DNA of 64,000 bases, taken from positions 1,488,001 to 1,552,000 of the forward strand of contig NZ_CP082780.1 in NCBI RefSeq assembly GCF_019915265.1, given 5' to 3'. Under the pieces are notes generated by a model. That model was not told the DNA's origin. It ran no database searches and saw only the letters and a list, made by a program, of their open reading frames with translations. Positions 56,614 to 64,000 of this stretch are shown one piece after another. The translations under genes and the position numbers were made by a program. The stretch comes from Bacillus aquiflavi (GTDB lineage: Bacteria; Bacillota; Bacilli; Bacillales; Cytobacillaceae). How positions within the stretch are numbered: the first letter of the stretch is position 1; every line of letters begins with the position of its first letter.

Positions 56614-56727
56614 TTATACTTTCAATTTTTTACCTTTAGTATTAGGCTTAACAACAGCATTAAAACTTTTAATCTTGCTGAATACAGCATCGTCTTCAGT
56701 TGATATGTTTAGCTTATTTCTATATGA
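56614..56727 (-). pseudogene. Short coding-like remnant, unknown family
   Basis: The minus frame reads SYRNKLNISTEDDAVFSKIK then SFNAVVKPNTKGKKLKV and a stop; no start codon or ribosome binding site is present. Composition looks protein-like. It may be the tail of a lost gene. Confidence 0.25.
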
Positions 56728-56800
56728 TCACAAGTACCAAAAGACTCAGTTCTAAAAAATAATGGCATGAAGAAATAGTGGCGACCATCGCGTATTTCCT

Positions 56801-56835
56801 AAAAAACCGCAGTTCATCATCAGTTGCGGTTTTTT
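56801..56835. terminator. Bidirectional terminator
   Basis: AAAAAACCGCA (56801-56811) pairs with TGCGGTTTTTT (56825-56835), with T tracts on both strands. Confidence 0.85.
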
Positions 56836-56985
56836 GATGTAAATTTTATCTTTCACAAATATGTTAAGCAGCTACTAGAAATTAAACTGACATCTTTAAG
56901 CTAAATTCACATGTTAAATTACATGTAAATGTAAATTAAAGCAGATACTATTTCGTGAAATCTATATAAAAGGAGATTGTTTGCG

Positions 56986-58089
56986 ATGACTAAACCAGTA
57001 AAATCAGTAACATCACCGAAAAAATTTATCATTGGTCAAAATTTATTAGGAGATCTATCAACGTATACAAAAACATTTGGTGATGATGCTTATGTTATTT
57101 GTGATGAATTTATCCTTGAACGTGCAAAAAAAGAAGCGGAAAAATCATTTGAAGATGCTGGTCATAAAAGTGAATTTGTTCAATTTAATTATCAAATTAC
57201 ACAAGAAGAAATTGATCGACACCGTGAAGCAATTAGAAAAACAGGTGCAAATGTAATCGTTGGTATTGGTGGAGGAAAAACGTTAGATACAGCTAAAGCA
57301 ACTGCCTATTATGAACATTTACCAGTGGTCATTTTCCCAACTATCGCTTCAACAGATGCACCCTGTACAGCACTTGCAGTTATATACAATTCAGATGGTT
57401 CATTTGATCGTTACTTATTTTTGCCGGCGAATCCAGATGTAGTATTAGCGGATACAAATATATTAGCAGCTGCCCCGACTCGCTTTTTTGTTGCTGGAAT
57501 TGGCGATGCCCTTGCTACATATTTCGAAGCACGCGCATGTTATCACAAAAACGGTGATAACTTAGCGAATATGAAACCTTCACTTGCTGGGTTAGGTTTA
57601 TCGAAAATGTGCTATGACACAATTTTAAAATATGGTCATCAAGCTAAAATTGCAGTAGATCATGGAATTTCTACTCCAGCTGTTGAAAATACAATCGAAG
57701 CAACAATTTATTTAAGTGGTGTCGGTGCTGAAGCGGGTGGCTTAGCTGCCGCACATGCGATCCATAACGGAATGACTGCCGTTCCATCTCTCCACAAGGC
57801 GCAACACGGTGAAAAAGTCGTATTCGGTTTATTAACACAGCTTGTTTTAGAAAATGCACCAAAAGAGGAGCTTGAAACAGTTATTGAATTTATTAAAAAA
57901 GTTGGTCTGCCTCTAACATTAAACGATTTAGGTCTCGATAAATTTAGAGAGGAAGAATGGAGAAAAGTAGCGGAAGATGCGTGTGCTGAAGGAGATACAA
58001 TGGGGAACATGCCACACCCCGTAACTCCTGACGATGTGTACCAAGCAATCATTGCGGCAAATGCATTAGCTGAATATTATCATGATTAA
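56986..58089 (+). CDS. gldA: Glycerol dehydrogenase
   Basis: 367 residues of the iron/zinc-dependent alcohol dehydrogenase family. ATG 56986 follows AAAAGGAGA by about eleven bases. GIGGGKTLDTAKATA binds NAD. The metal is held by Asp in GIGDALATYFEA and His in AAHAIHNGM and KAQHGEKV, the GldA pattern. It converts glycerol to dihydroxyacetone with NAD+. No dihydroxyacetone kinase gene is near, so it may be an isolated fermentation or catabolic enzyme here. Confidence 0.92.
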   Translation: MTKPVKSVTSPKKFIIGQNLLGDLSTYTKTFGDDAYVICDEFILERAKKEAEKSFEDAGHKSEFVQFNYQITQEEIDRHREAIRKTGANVIVGIGGGKTLDTAKATAYYEHLPVVIFPTIASTDAPCTALAVIYNSDGSFDRYLFLPANPDVVLADTNILAAAPTRFFVAGIGDALATYFEARACYHKNGDNLANMKPSLAGLGLSKMCYDTILKYGHQAKIAVDHGISTPAVENTIEATIYLSGVGAEAGGLAAAHAIHNGMTAVPSLHKAQHGEKVVFGLLTQLVLENAPKEELETVIEFIKKVGLPLTLNDLGLDKFREEEWRKVAEDACAEGDTMGNMPHPVTPDDVYQAIIAANALAEYYHD

Positions 58090-58307
58090 AATATTCATTT
58101 AGATAGGCGGCAAAGTTTCGCCGACGAAAGAATTAACAATCGTTACATTGATTGAAGGGGCAAGTATATATTTAACATGAGAAGGACTGAAAGTGTTTTC
58201 CGCTTTGATAAAATTGTAAAACCGTGAATAATGGGGAGCATTTTCAACCGAAAAAAATTGATTTCAGAAAAGATGTTACTAAAAGCAAGAAAATAGTAAA
58301 AGGAAAG

Positions 58308-58345
58308 GATAGATGAACAGGGGATGACACCTGCTTACATCTATC
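58308..58345 (+). terminator. Terminator downstream of gldA
   Basis: GATAGATG (58308-58315) pairs with CATCTATC (58338-58345) with CAGG/CCTG inside, followed by TTTTC. Its distance from gldA (220 bases) allows a small transcript in between. Confidence 0.75.
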
Positions 58346-58540
58346 TTTTCTGTCTAACTTAGTTACTGCACCTGTCCGAATCAATTTATAATTTGCAAAT
58401 TTAAAAGTTTCATTTCACAAAATGAAGGAAACATAGTATACTAATTCCAAGTAAACGAATATGAAATATGAGTTATATGAAGTAAACTACATCCGCTATT
58501 ACTGAATAGAAGGAGAATAGAGAGGGGGGAAATATATAAG

Positions 58541-58855
58541 AAAAGAGAATTACAAAAATCTAGTGAGACAAAATTAGCCACTTTTGATTGCCTTCATTAT
58601 CCTGATTTATACTTTTATAAGTGGTGTAATGAACATTTCAGAATTAATCGTGGTGTATTGAATACGATAGATTGTTGGTTATATACAAATGAAGTAATTG
58701 ATTTGTATAAGCGGCGTATACTTATTTTACAGTTCCTCAAACATGTAGCAGGAGCTGAGTATAATCCAGAATCTAAATCATTAAAATTTGGGAAGGGTAA
58801 ACTTGTCACAAAGCTTTCCGCTTTTGTAGCACAATATAAACATCCAGTATCATAA
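58541..58855 (+). CDS. Unidentified reading frame with no clear start
   Basis: The frame is open from about 58502 and reads KRELQKSSETKLATFDCLHY, then FYKWCNEHFRINRGVLNTID, ending YKHPVS at 58855. The only standard in-frame start is TTG 58658, which would cut a well-formed protein in half and has no ribosome binding site. GAGAGGGGGG at 58520-58529 is a strong site but is followed by ATA. It may be a frameshifted gene of about 105 residues or use a rare start. Not recognised. Confidence 0.4.
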   Translation, partial: KRELQKSSETKLATFDCLHYPDLYFYKWCNEHFRINRGVLNTIDCWLYTNEVIDLYKRRILILQFLKHVAGAEYNPESKSLKFGKGKLVTKLSAFVAQYKHPVS

Positions 58856-59059
58856 TTGTTGTTACAATGATCTGGATAGGAAAGGTCATAACCGGTGAGT
58901 CGTGACATTAAACATGAGGTTGTTCAAATAGTTTAAATGAATATTCAATTATTTTAATTTTACAAACAATATAAAACGTCTTATAATAAATCCAAGTAAT
59001 TATATATGAAAAGTAATATATAATTGTTTTAAAATAATTATTTTATAGGCGATAAAAAA

Positions 59060-59160
59060 AGCTATTCATTCGAGTTGAAAGGTTAACAAATGAATAAAGC
59101 TGACTAGGCAACTAGAGGCTCTCATCTTTATGTGTTTAATAAAGTGAGGGCTCTTTTGTT
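59060..59160 (+). promoter_or_regulatory. Structured leader/attenuator, copy 1
   Basis: TATTCATT (59063-59070) pairs with AATGAATA (59089-59096), and AGC with GCT beyond a bulge. Next comes CTGACTAGGCAACTAGAGG (59100-59118), whose last bases start a terminator (AGAGGCTCTCA with TGAGGGCTCT, then TTTT). A second leader with 16 of 19 identical bases in the same motif precedes sfnG. It looks like a conserved cis-acting element, not a random terminator. Class unknown; SAM, T-box and FMN motifs are not present. Confidence 0.55.
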
Positions 59161-59218
59161 TATATCTAATTGGATTTCAATTAGAGGAAAAATACTTTTT
59201 GGAAAAGGAGATGGAATG

Positions 59219-60607
59219 ATGATGGTGAAAAAAAGAATCTATTTAAATGCATTTGAGATGAATTGTTCTGGTCATCAGTCACCAGGATTATGGACACATC
59301 CAGAAGACAAATCTTCCACATACAAAGATGCAGAATACTGGATTCACTTAGCAAAAGTATTAGAAAAAGGATGTTTTGATGCGATCTTTCTAGCGGATGT
59401 ACTTGGAACGTATGATGTATATGACGGCTCAAGAGATGCAGCTGTTCGCCAAGGAATTCAAATTCCTGTTAATGATCCAGCATTTGTTGTACCGATAATG
59501 GCACAAGTAACAAAACACTTAGGTTTTGGATTAACGGCATCTACAAGCTTTGAACATCCTTATGTTTTTGCAAGACGAATTTCAACGCTCGATCATTTAA
59601 CAAATGGACGTATCGGGTGGAATGTCGTTACATCTTATTTAAATAGCGGAGCTGTAAATGTTGGATTGGAACAACAAATAAGCCACGATAAACGTTATGA
59701 TATTGCAGATGAATATATGGAGGTTGTTTATAAATTGTGGGAAGGGAGTTGGGAAGACGATGCGGTTGTCGTAAATAAGGAAAGGAGGCTCTATGCAGAT
59801 CCAAGGAAAGTCCATGATATTCGACATGAAGGTAACTATTATCGTGTTCCTGGTGCACATCTATGTGAGCCATCACCACAACGAACGCCAGTTATTTTTC
59901 AAGCTGGAGCTTCAAAAAGAGGTAGGGAGTTTGCAGCAAAACACGCAGAACTTGTTTTTATTAGCTCCCCAACAGTAACAATTGCAAAAAACTATGTTCA
60001 ATCTTTACGAGAAGAAGCAAACTTAGTCGGCTGCAACCCGAATGAAATAAAAGTCCTCTCCTTATTAACACCAATTATAGGAAAGACTGATGAAGAAGCA
60101 CATAACAAATATCAAGATTATAAACTTCATACTAGCTATGAAGGGGCATTGGCATTGTACGGAGGATGGAGCGGAGTTGATTTTTCAACCTACCAGCCTA
60201 ATGAAGAGCTGAAATATGTCGAAAATGATGCTATCCGTTCAAGTTTAGAGGCATTGACACAAATTGATCCGAGGAAAAAATGGACAGTTGAGGAAGTAGC
60301 TGATTTTGTTGGTATTGGCGGTATGGGTCAAGTCGCAGTAGGTACACCAGAAAAAGTGGCTGATTTGATGGAAGAGTGGATTCGTGAAACAGGTGTTGAT
60401 GGTTTTAATATTGCTTATGCAATAAGCCCCGGTACTTTTGAGGAATTTGTTGAATACGTAGTTCCAATATTGCAGAAACGCGGACTTGTTCGAACGGAAT
60501 ATGAACAAGGTACGTTCCGCAACAACCTATTTGGTTATGATTATTTACCTGATCATCATATAGGTCGCCAATATCGAAAAAACCTCTCCTTGCAAACGAA
60601 TAGCTAA
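59219..60607 (+). CDS. NtaA/SnaA/DszA-type FMN-dependent monooxygenase
   Basis: 462 residues from ATG 59219 (three ATGs in a row at 59216, 59219 and 59222; AAAAGGAG eight bases before). The bacterial luciferase-like fold shows FEMNCSGHQSPGLWTHPED, GRIGWNVVTSYLNSGAVN and VIFQAGASKRGREFA, the NTA/dibenzothiophene-sulfone/YxeK-YtnJ group. It uses FMNH2 from a separate reductase to oxidise a substrate, possibly cleaving a C-N or C-S bond. It is the first gene of the downstream cluster behind a structured leader. Confidence 0.88.
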   Translation: MMVKKRIYLNAFEMNCSGHQSPGLWTHPEDKSSTYKDAEYWIHLAKVLEKGCFDAIFLADVLGTYDVYDGSRDAAVRQGIQIPVNDPAFVVPIMAQVTKHLGFGLTASTSFEHPYVFARRISTLDHLTNGRIGWNVVTSYLNSGAVNVGLEQQISHDKRYDIADEYMEVVYKLWEGSWEDDAVVVNKERRLYADPRKVHDIRHEGNYYRVPGAHLCEPSPQRTPVIFQAGASKRGREFAAKHAELVFISSPTVTIAKNYVQSLREEANLVGCNPNEIKVLSLLTPIIGKTDEEAHNKYQDYKLHTSYEGALALYGGWSGVDFSTYQPNEELKYVENDAIRSSLEALTQIDPRKKWTVEEVADFVGIGGMGQVAVGTPEKVADLMEEWIRETGVDGFNIAYAISPGTFEEFVEYVVPILQKRGLVRTEYEQGTFRNNLFGYDYLPDHHIGRQYRKNLSLQTNS

Positions 60608-60783
60608 AAGATAACGATACATGAAAAGGAATGAAAGAAGATTTTTAGATTGATTAGGTGACAAGGAGCTAGAAGATTAAGGAAAGTGATTGAAGACAAA
60701 GAAATAAGAAGTACTTTTGTGGATTTTTCACGTTCTTATTTATAGCGACATTTTATAGAAAAAGTTTAAGGTGGGCATCAAAA

Positions 60784-61875
60784 ATGAAATTTGGATTTTG
60801 GTTACCGATTTTTGGAGGATGGTTACGAAATGTAAAGGAGGAACATATGCCTCCCACATTCGATTATGCAAAAAATGTGATTCAATCAGCTGAAGCGTGG
60901 GGATTCGACATGACTCTAATTGCCGAGCTATATTTAAACGATATTAAAGGAATTGAACACGATTCGCTTGAAGCTTGGTCTACCGCTTCAGCTTTAGCGG
61001 CAGTGACTGAAAAAATTGAGATTTTAACGGCTATTCGCCCTGGATTTCATAATCCAGCTGTTATAGCGAAAATGGCGGCAAATATTGATCATATTTCAAA
61101 CGGTCGTTTTACGTTAAATATCGTATCTGCGTGGTGGGAAGAAGAGGCAAAGCAATATGGCGGCATTTTTACAAAACATAACGAACGTTATGATCGAACA
61201 GAAGAGTTTATTGAAATATTAAAAGGACTTTGGACACAACAGTCCTTCCGGTATGATGGTGAATTTTATCAAATTGAAAATGCACATCTTGAACCGAAAC
61301 CAATTCAGCATCCGTACCCGACATTGTATGCCGGGGGTGAAAGCGAGCGAGGAAAACAGGCAATTGTTAATCAATGCGATGCGTATGTCATGCATGGGGG
61401 GACGGTAGACGAAATAGCCTTGAAAATTGCGGATATGAAAGAACGTCGAGCGAATGCGGGAAAGGAACCTTTCCAACAGTTTGGAATGGCTGCCTATGTG
61501 ATTTGCCGAGATTCGGAGAAGGAGGCACAACAAGAGCTACAACGAATTACTAATGTAAAAAAGAGTGCGTCAGGTTATGCGGGGTTTGTAGATTTTACAA
61601 CGAAATCAAAATTGGAGAAACAAGTAACATTAATGGATTATTCCGTTTCCAATCGAGGATTACGTCCTAATTTAATAGGTACACCGCTTCAAATAGCTGA
61701 ACGGATTCACGCATATGAAAAAGTTGGTTTGGATTTACTTATTCTACAGTTTTCACCACAACTAGAAGAAATGGAACGTTTTGCAAAGGATGTCATTCCT
61801 CTTATAAAAGAAAAATCTTCCGTTGAAAGGGGATTACGAAATGACGGGAAAAATTTATGTCATTCACGAAAATGA
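60784..61875 (+). CDS. LLM-class flavin monooxygenase, SsuD/SfnG-like
   Basis: 363 residues of the luciferase-like monooxygenase fold: FGFWLPIFGGWL, DHISNGRFTLNIVSAWW, EEEAKQYGG, HNERYDRTEEFIEILKGLW and LYAGGESERGKQ. These follow the alkanesulfonate/dimethylsulfone monooxygenase pattern closely. It lies 176 bases after the NtaA-type gene without its own leader. Its last 35 bases overlap the ATP-grasp gene, so the two are translationally coupled. Substrate is inferred to be an organosulfur compound. Confidence 0.85.
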   Translation: MKFGFWLPIFGGWLRNVKEEHMPPTFDYAKNVIQSAEAWGFDMTLIAELYLNDIKGIEHDSLEAWSTASALAAVTEKIEILTAIRPGFHNPAVIAKMAANIDHISNGRFTLNIVSAWWEEEAKQYGGIFTKHNERYDRTEEFIEILKGLWTQQSFRYDGEFYQIENAHLEPKPIQHPYPTLYAGGESERGKQAIVNQCDAYVMHGGTVDEIALKIADMKERRANAGKEPFQQFGMAAYVICRDSEKEAQQELQRITNVKKSASGYAGFVDFTTKSKLEKQVTLMDYSVSNRGLRPNLIGTPLQIAERIHAYEKVGLDLLILQFSPQLEEMERFAKDVIPLIKEKSSVERGLRNDGKNLCHSRK

Positions 61876-62815
61876 TGAGTGGACGATTCACTTGACAAAG
61901 CGGTTAGATGAGCTTGCCCTGCCATATGAAGAGTGGCATCTTAACGAAGGAATCTTAGATTTAACTGTCAGTCCGCCAGAAGGTATTTTTTATAGTCGAA
62001 TGAGCGCATCATCTCATACGAGAGGACATCCATTTGCTCCAGAACTAACTGAGGCTGTCATAGCTTGGTTGGAGTATTATGACCGAAAAATCATCAATGG
62101 CAGTCGTGCGCTCAGACTTGAAGTAAGTAAGGTCAATCAATATACAGCTCTTGAAGCAGCTGGAATTCGTACACCAAATACAATAGCAGCTGTAGGTAAA
62201 GAGCAAATTATTCGTGCTGCTAAAAGGTTAGATGCTGCTTCTTTCATTACAAAACATAATCGTGCAGGAAAAGGATTAGGGGTACAGCTATTTCATTCAA
62301 TAGATGCGCTTAATGAATACGTAAAAAGTCCAAGGTTTGAACTGTCGATTGATGGGATAACCTTAATTCAGGAATATATTCAAGCACCTGAACCATATAT
62401 TACTCGCTGTGAATTTGTAGGTGGAAAATTTGTTTATGCGGTTCAAGTAGATACATCAGAAGGATTTGAATTGTGTCCTGCAGAGGCTTGTCAAATTGAA
62501 GATCTGTTTTGTCCAGTTGGAGAAAAACTTCCTACAAAAAAGCCAAAGTTTAAAATTATAGAGGATTTTCAAGAACCTATTATTGAAAAATACGAATCTT
62601 TTCTAAAGCAAAACGACATTCAAATTGCGGGCATTGAGTTTATACGGAATGATCGCGGAGAGCTTTATACGTACGATGTTAATACAAACACAAATTATAA
62701 TGCGGATGCAGAATTTGCGGTAAAAAAATTTGGCATGCTTGAAGTTGCTAAGTTTTTAGAACAGCAGTTAAAAACGTTGACATCAACTGTAAAAACGAAT
62801 TATTCATATAAATGA
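61841..62815 (+). CDS. ATP-grasp ligase, RimK-like
   Basis: 324 residues from ATG 61841 behind GAAAGGGGATT. The ATP-grasp core shows SFITKHNRAGKGLGVQLF (Lys and glycine loop), LIQEYIQAP, and IAGIEFIRND plus YTYDVNTNTNYN (Glu and Asn for Mg2+), as in RimK and glutathione synthetase types. It forms an amide or thioester from a carboxylate and an amine with ATP. It is coupled to the LLM monooxygenase before it. Such a pairing suggests that the oxidised substrate is a peptide or amide conjugate, or that one is made; this is inference. Confidence 0.8.
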   Translation: MTGKIYVIHENDEWTIHLTKRLDELALPYEEWHLNEGILDLTVSPPEGIFYSRMSASSHTRGHPFAPELTEAVIAWLEYYDRKIINGSRALRLEVSKVNQYTALEAAGIRTPNTIAAVGKEQIIRAAKRLDAASFITKHNRAGKGLGVQLFHSIDALNEYVKSPRFELSIDGITLIQEYIQAPEPYITRCEFVGGKFVYAVQVDTSEGFELCPAEACQIEDLFCPVGEKLPTKKPKFKIIEDFQEPIIEKYESFLKQNDIQIAGIEFIRNDRGELYTYDVNTNTNYNADAEFAVKKFGMLEVAKFLEQQLKTLTSTVKTNYSYK

Positions 62816-62828
62816 GAAAAAAAACAAA

Positions 62829-62895
62829 CTGACTAGATCACTAGAGGTTCGTGTTAATCCTTTCCATCAAAGGATATCATGCGCACCTCTTTTTT
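62829..62895 (+). promoter_or_regulatory. Structured leader/attenuator, copy 2 before sfnG
   Basis: CTGACTAGATCACTAGAGG (62829-62847) matches copy 1 at 16 of 19 positions. AGAGGT pairs with ACCTCT at the base of a terminator whose apex holds CCTTT/AAAGG, followed by six T. It lies only 24 bases before the sfnG start. Same motif, same place before an LLM gene: probable common regulation of both transcripts. Confidence 0.55.
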
Positions 62896-62918
62896 AATAA
62901 GTGTTAGGGGGAGATAGT

Positions 62919-63998
62919 ATGAGTTTACAATTTGCTTATTGGGCACCTAATGTGAGCGGGGGATTAGTCATTTCAAATATACAACAGAAAACCGGTTGGT
63001 CATTTGAGGATAATAAACGTTATGCTCAAATCGCTGAAAATAGTGGTTTTGATTATGTTTTGTTACAAACACGTTTCATTGCAAGTTATGGAGCTGAAAA
63101 TCAATTAGAAGCCTCAGCGCTTGCTTCTGCCCTAGCTGCATCAACAGAGAAGATTAACATTATTACGGCAGTATTACCTGGATTATGGCATCCAGGTGTC
63201 ATGGCTAAAATAATTTCAACCATCGATCACATTAGTAACGGTCGTGCTTCCATTAACATTGTTAGTGGTTGGTTGAAAGGGGAGTTTAATGGCTACGGTG
63301 AACCGTGGTTGGATCATGATGAACGTTACCGTCGTTCTGAGGAATTTATTAATGTACTTCGTCAATTGTGGTCAAAAGAAATCGCGAACTATCGTGGTGA
63401 TTTCTATCGATTGAATGATGCACCTTTAAAACCAAAACCGATTCATCCGCCGAAAATATTTCAAGGTGGAAATTCCCGAGCTGCAAAGGAAATGGCGGGT
63501 CGTGTTTCGGATGTGTACTTAATGAATGGAGGTTCATTAGAGGAGATAAAGGAACAAATTAATGAAGTAAGGGGATATAGAAAAAAGCATGGTGCAGGTG
63601 ACATTCAGTTTGGTGTAAATAGCTTTGTCATTGTTCGGGATACAGAAAAAGAAGCAAAACAAGTGTTGCGAGATATTGTGACAAACGCAAATGAAGAGGC
63701 GGTTCAAGGATTTAGAGATTCTGTCCAGGCAGCTGGATCATCTTCGCCCGAAGGAAAAGGAATGTGGTCTGAATCGACTTTTGAAGACTTAGTACAATAC
63801 AATGATGGTTTTAAAACAGGACTTATCGGAACAGCTAAGCAAGTTGCTAATCGAATTGTCGAATTGAAAAAAATCGGTGTAGATATTGTTCTGACAGGAT
63901 TTTTACATTATGAAGAAGACTTAAAGGCTTTTGGAGAAAAGGTGATTCCTTTAGTAAGAGAGAAAGAGCAACAACAATTGGAAGAGGTTTTAAAATAA
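62919..63998 (+). CDS. sfnG: Dimethylsulfone monooxygenase
   Basis: 359 residues from ATG 62919 with AGGGGGAGA upstream. The sequence follows SfnG through its length: FAYWAPNVSGGLVISNIQQK, LAENSGFDY-type ENSGFDYVLLQTRF, NIVSGWLKGEFNGYGEPWLD, HDERYRRSEEF and KGMWSESTFEDLVQYNDGF. SfnG uses FMNH2 to convert dimethyl sulfone to methanesulfinate, giving sulfur from dimethyl sulfide oxidation products. Its own leader element separates it from the ATP-grasp gene. A flavin reductase gene is not in the window. Confidence 0.92.
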   Translation: MSLQFAYWAPNVSGGLVISNIQQKTGWSFEDNKRYAQIAENSGFDYVLLQTRFIASYGAENQLEASALASALAASTEKINIITAVLPGLWHPGVMAKIISTIDHISNGRASINIVSGWLKGEFNGYGEPWLDHDERYRRSEEFINVLRQLWSKEIANYRGDFYRLNDAPLKPKPIHPPKIFQGGNSRAAKEMAGRVSDVYLMNGGSLEEIKEQINEVRGYRKKHGAGDIQFGVNSFVIVRDTEKEAKQVLRDIVTNANEEAVQGFRDSVQAAGSSSPEGKGMWSESTFEDLVQYNDGFKTGLIGTAKQVANRIVELKKIGVDIVLTGFLHYEEDLKAFGEKVIPLVREKEQQQLEEVLK

Positions 63999-64000
63999 TC

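Larger units (their letters stand above)
56440..56985. other. Intergenic region before glycerol dehydrogenase
   Basis: About 550 bases. It contains a short minus-strand coding remnant (56614-56727), a terminator at 56801-56835 and the promoter region of gldA. No intact gene is seen. Confidence 0.5.
58090..59218. other. Long intergenic region
   Basis: About 1.1 kb. It contains a small hairpin at 58105-58122 (GGCG/CGCC), a terminator at 58308-58345, a start-less reading frame (58541-58855), and a structured leader before the monooxygenase gene. The rest is AT-rich with no recognised element. Confidence 0.5.

Noticed and set aside
59060-59160. Leader copy 1 as a SAM-I (S-box) or T-box riboswitch
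   Set aside because: The conserved S-box core and the T-box antiterminator sequence are not present; only the terminator is shared with those classes.
1-64000. CRISPR arrays, tRNA or rRNA genes
   Set aside because: No regularly spaced direct repeats, cloverleaf sequences or conserved rRNA segments were seen when reading both strands.

Overview
The window looks like chromosomal DNA of a low-GC, spore-forming Bacillaceae. Evidence for this is the AbrB-like switch regulator, the YaaH/SleL-type LysM plus GH18 germination enzyme, strong AGGAGG-type ribosome binding sites, and many small Bacillus-type proteins. The genus cannot be fixed from the sequence alone. I see no rRNA, tRNA or CRISPR array.

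Layout. 1-4.2 kb (minus): a LnrJKLMN-type two-component system with an ABC-2 exporter; the response regulator has lost its phosphoacceptor aspartate. 4.5-8.2 kb: an NSS-family Na+ symporter, then a DUF485/sodium:solute symporter pair. 8.4-15 kb: KamA-family radical SAM enzyme, phasin-like coiled coil, AarF/UbiB kinase, a frameshifted class A PBP, and a PdxK/ThiD-type kinase. 15-17.6 kb: an OmpR-type two-component system. 17.7-20 kb: paired MaoC/FAS1-like hydratase subunits and an alpha-methylacyl-CoA racemase-like enzyme. 20-24.5 kb: an interrupted YaaH/SleL, a Nudix hydrolase, and an SAH-hydrolase-like Rossmann protein coupled to a DMT permease. 24.7-28 kb: a sulfonate/nitrate-type ABC importer and an AbrB paralogue. 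28.5-30.4 kb: a second symporter pair. 30.5-34.4 kb (minus): a sulfide oxidation locus with SQR between two MBL/rhodanese fusions. 34.7-37.4 kb: hydrolase, 1-Cys peroxiredoxin with a tiny winged-helix protein, and a MarR regulator. 37.4-46.3 kb: a probable biosynthetic island with a broken DUF4097 gene, an Sfp-type PPTase interrupted at a T14 tract, a membrane-anchored S12 serine hydrolase, and a one-module NRPS (half C-A-PCP-reductase). 46.5-54.7 kb: small unknown proteins, a lone tyrosine recombinase next to a lox-like palindrome, a frameshifted BCAA aminotransferase, SDR, EamA/LysR pair and an interrupted VanZ. 54.9-58.1 kb: a SUKH-LRR fusion and glycerol dehydrogenase. 59-64 kb: three flavin-dependent (LLM) monooxygenases including SfnG, plus an ATP-grasp ligase; two of the transcripts start with the same unusual leader.

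Themes. Sulfur metabolism recurs: a sulfonate-type ABC importer, sulfide/persulfide oxidation, and sulfone/sulfonate monooxygenases. The two most promising under-described systems are the 37-46 kb NRPS/PPTase/S12-hydrolase island and the 59-64 kb monooxygenase/ATP-grasp cluster with twin leaders.

A caution runs through the annotation. At least six genes are broken by one- or two-base changes, mostly in A or T homopolymers, and two more carry a single in-frame stop. Either this region is decaying or, more simply, the assembly carries homopolymer errors. Each affected gene is flagged.
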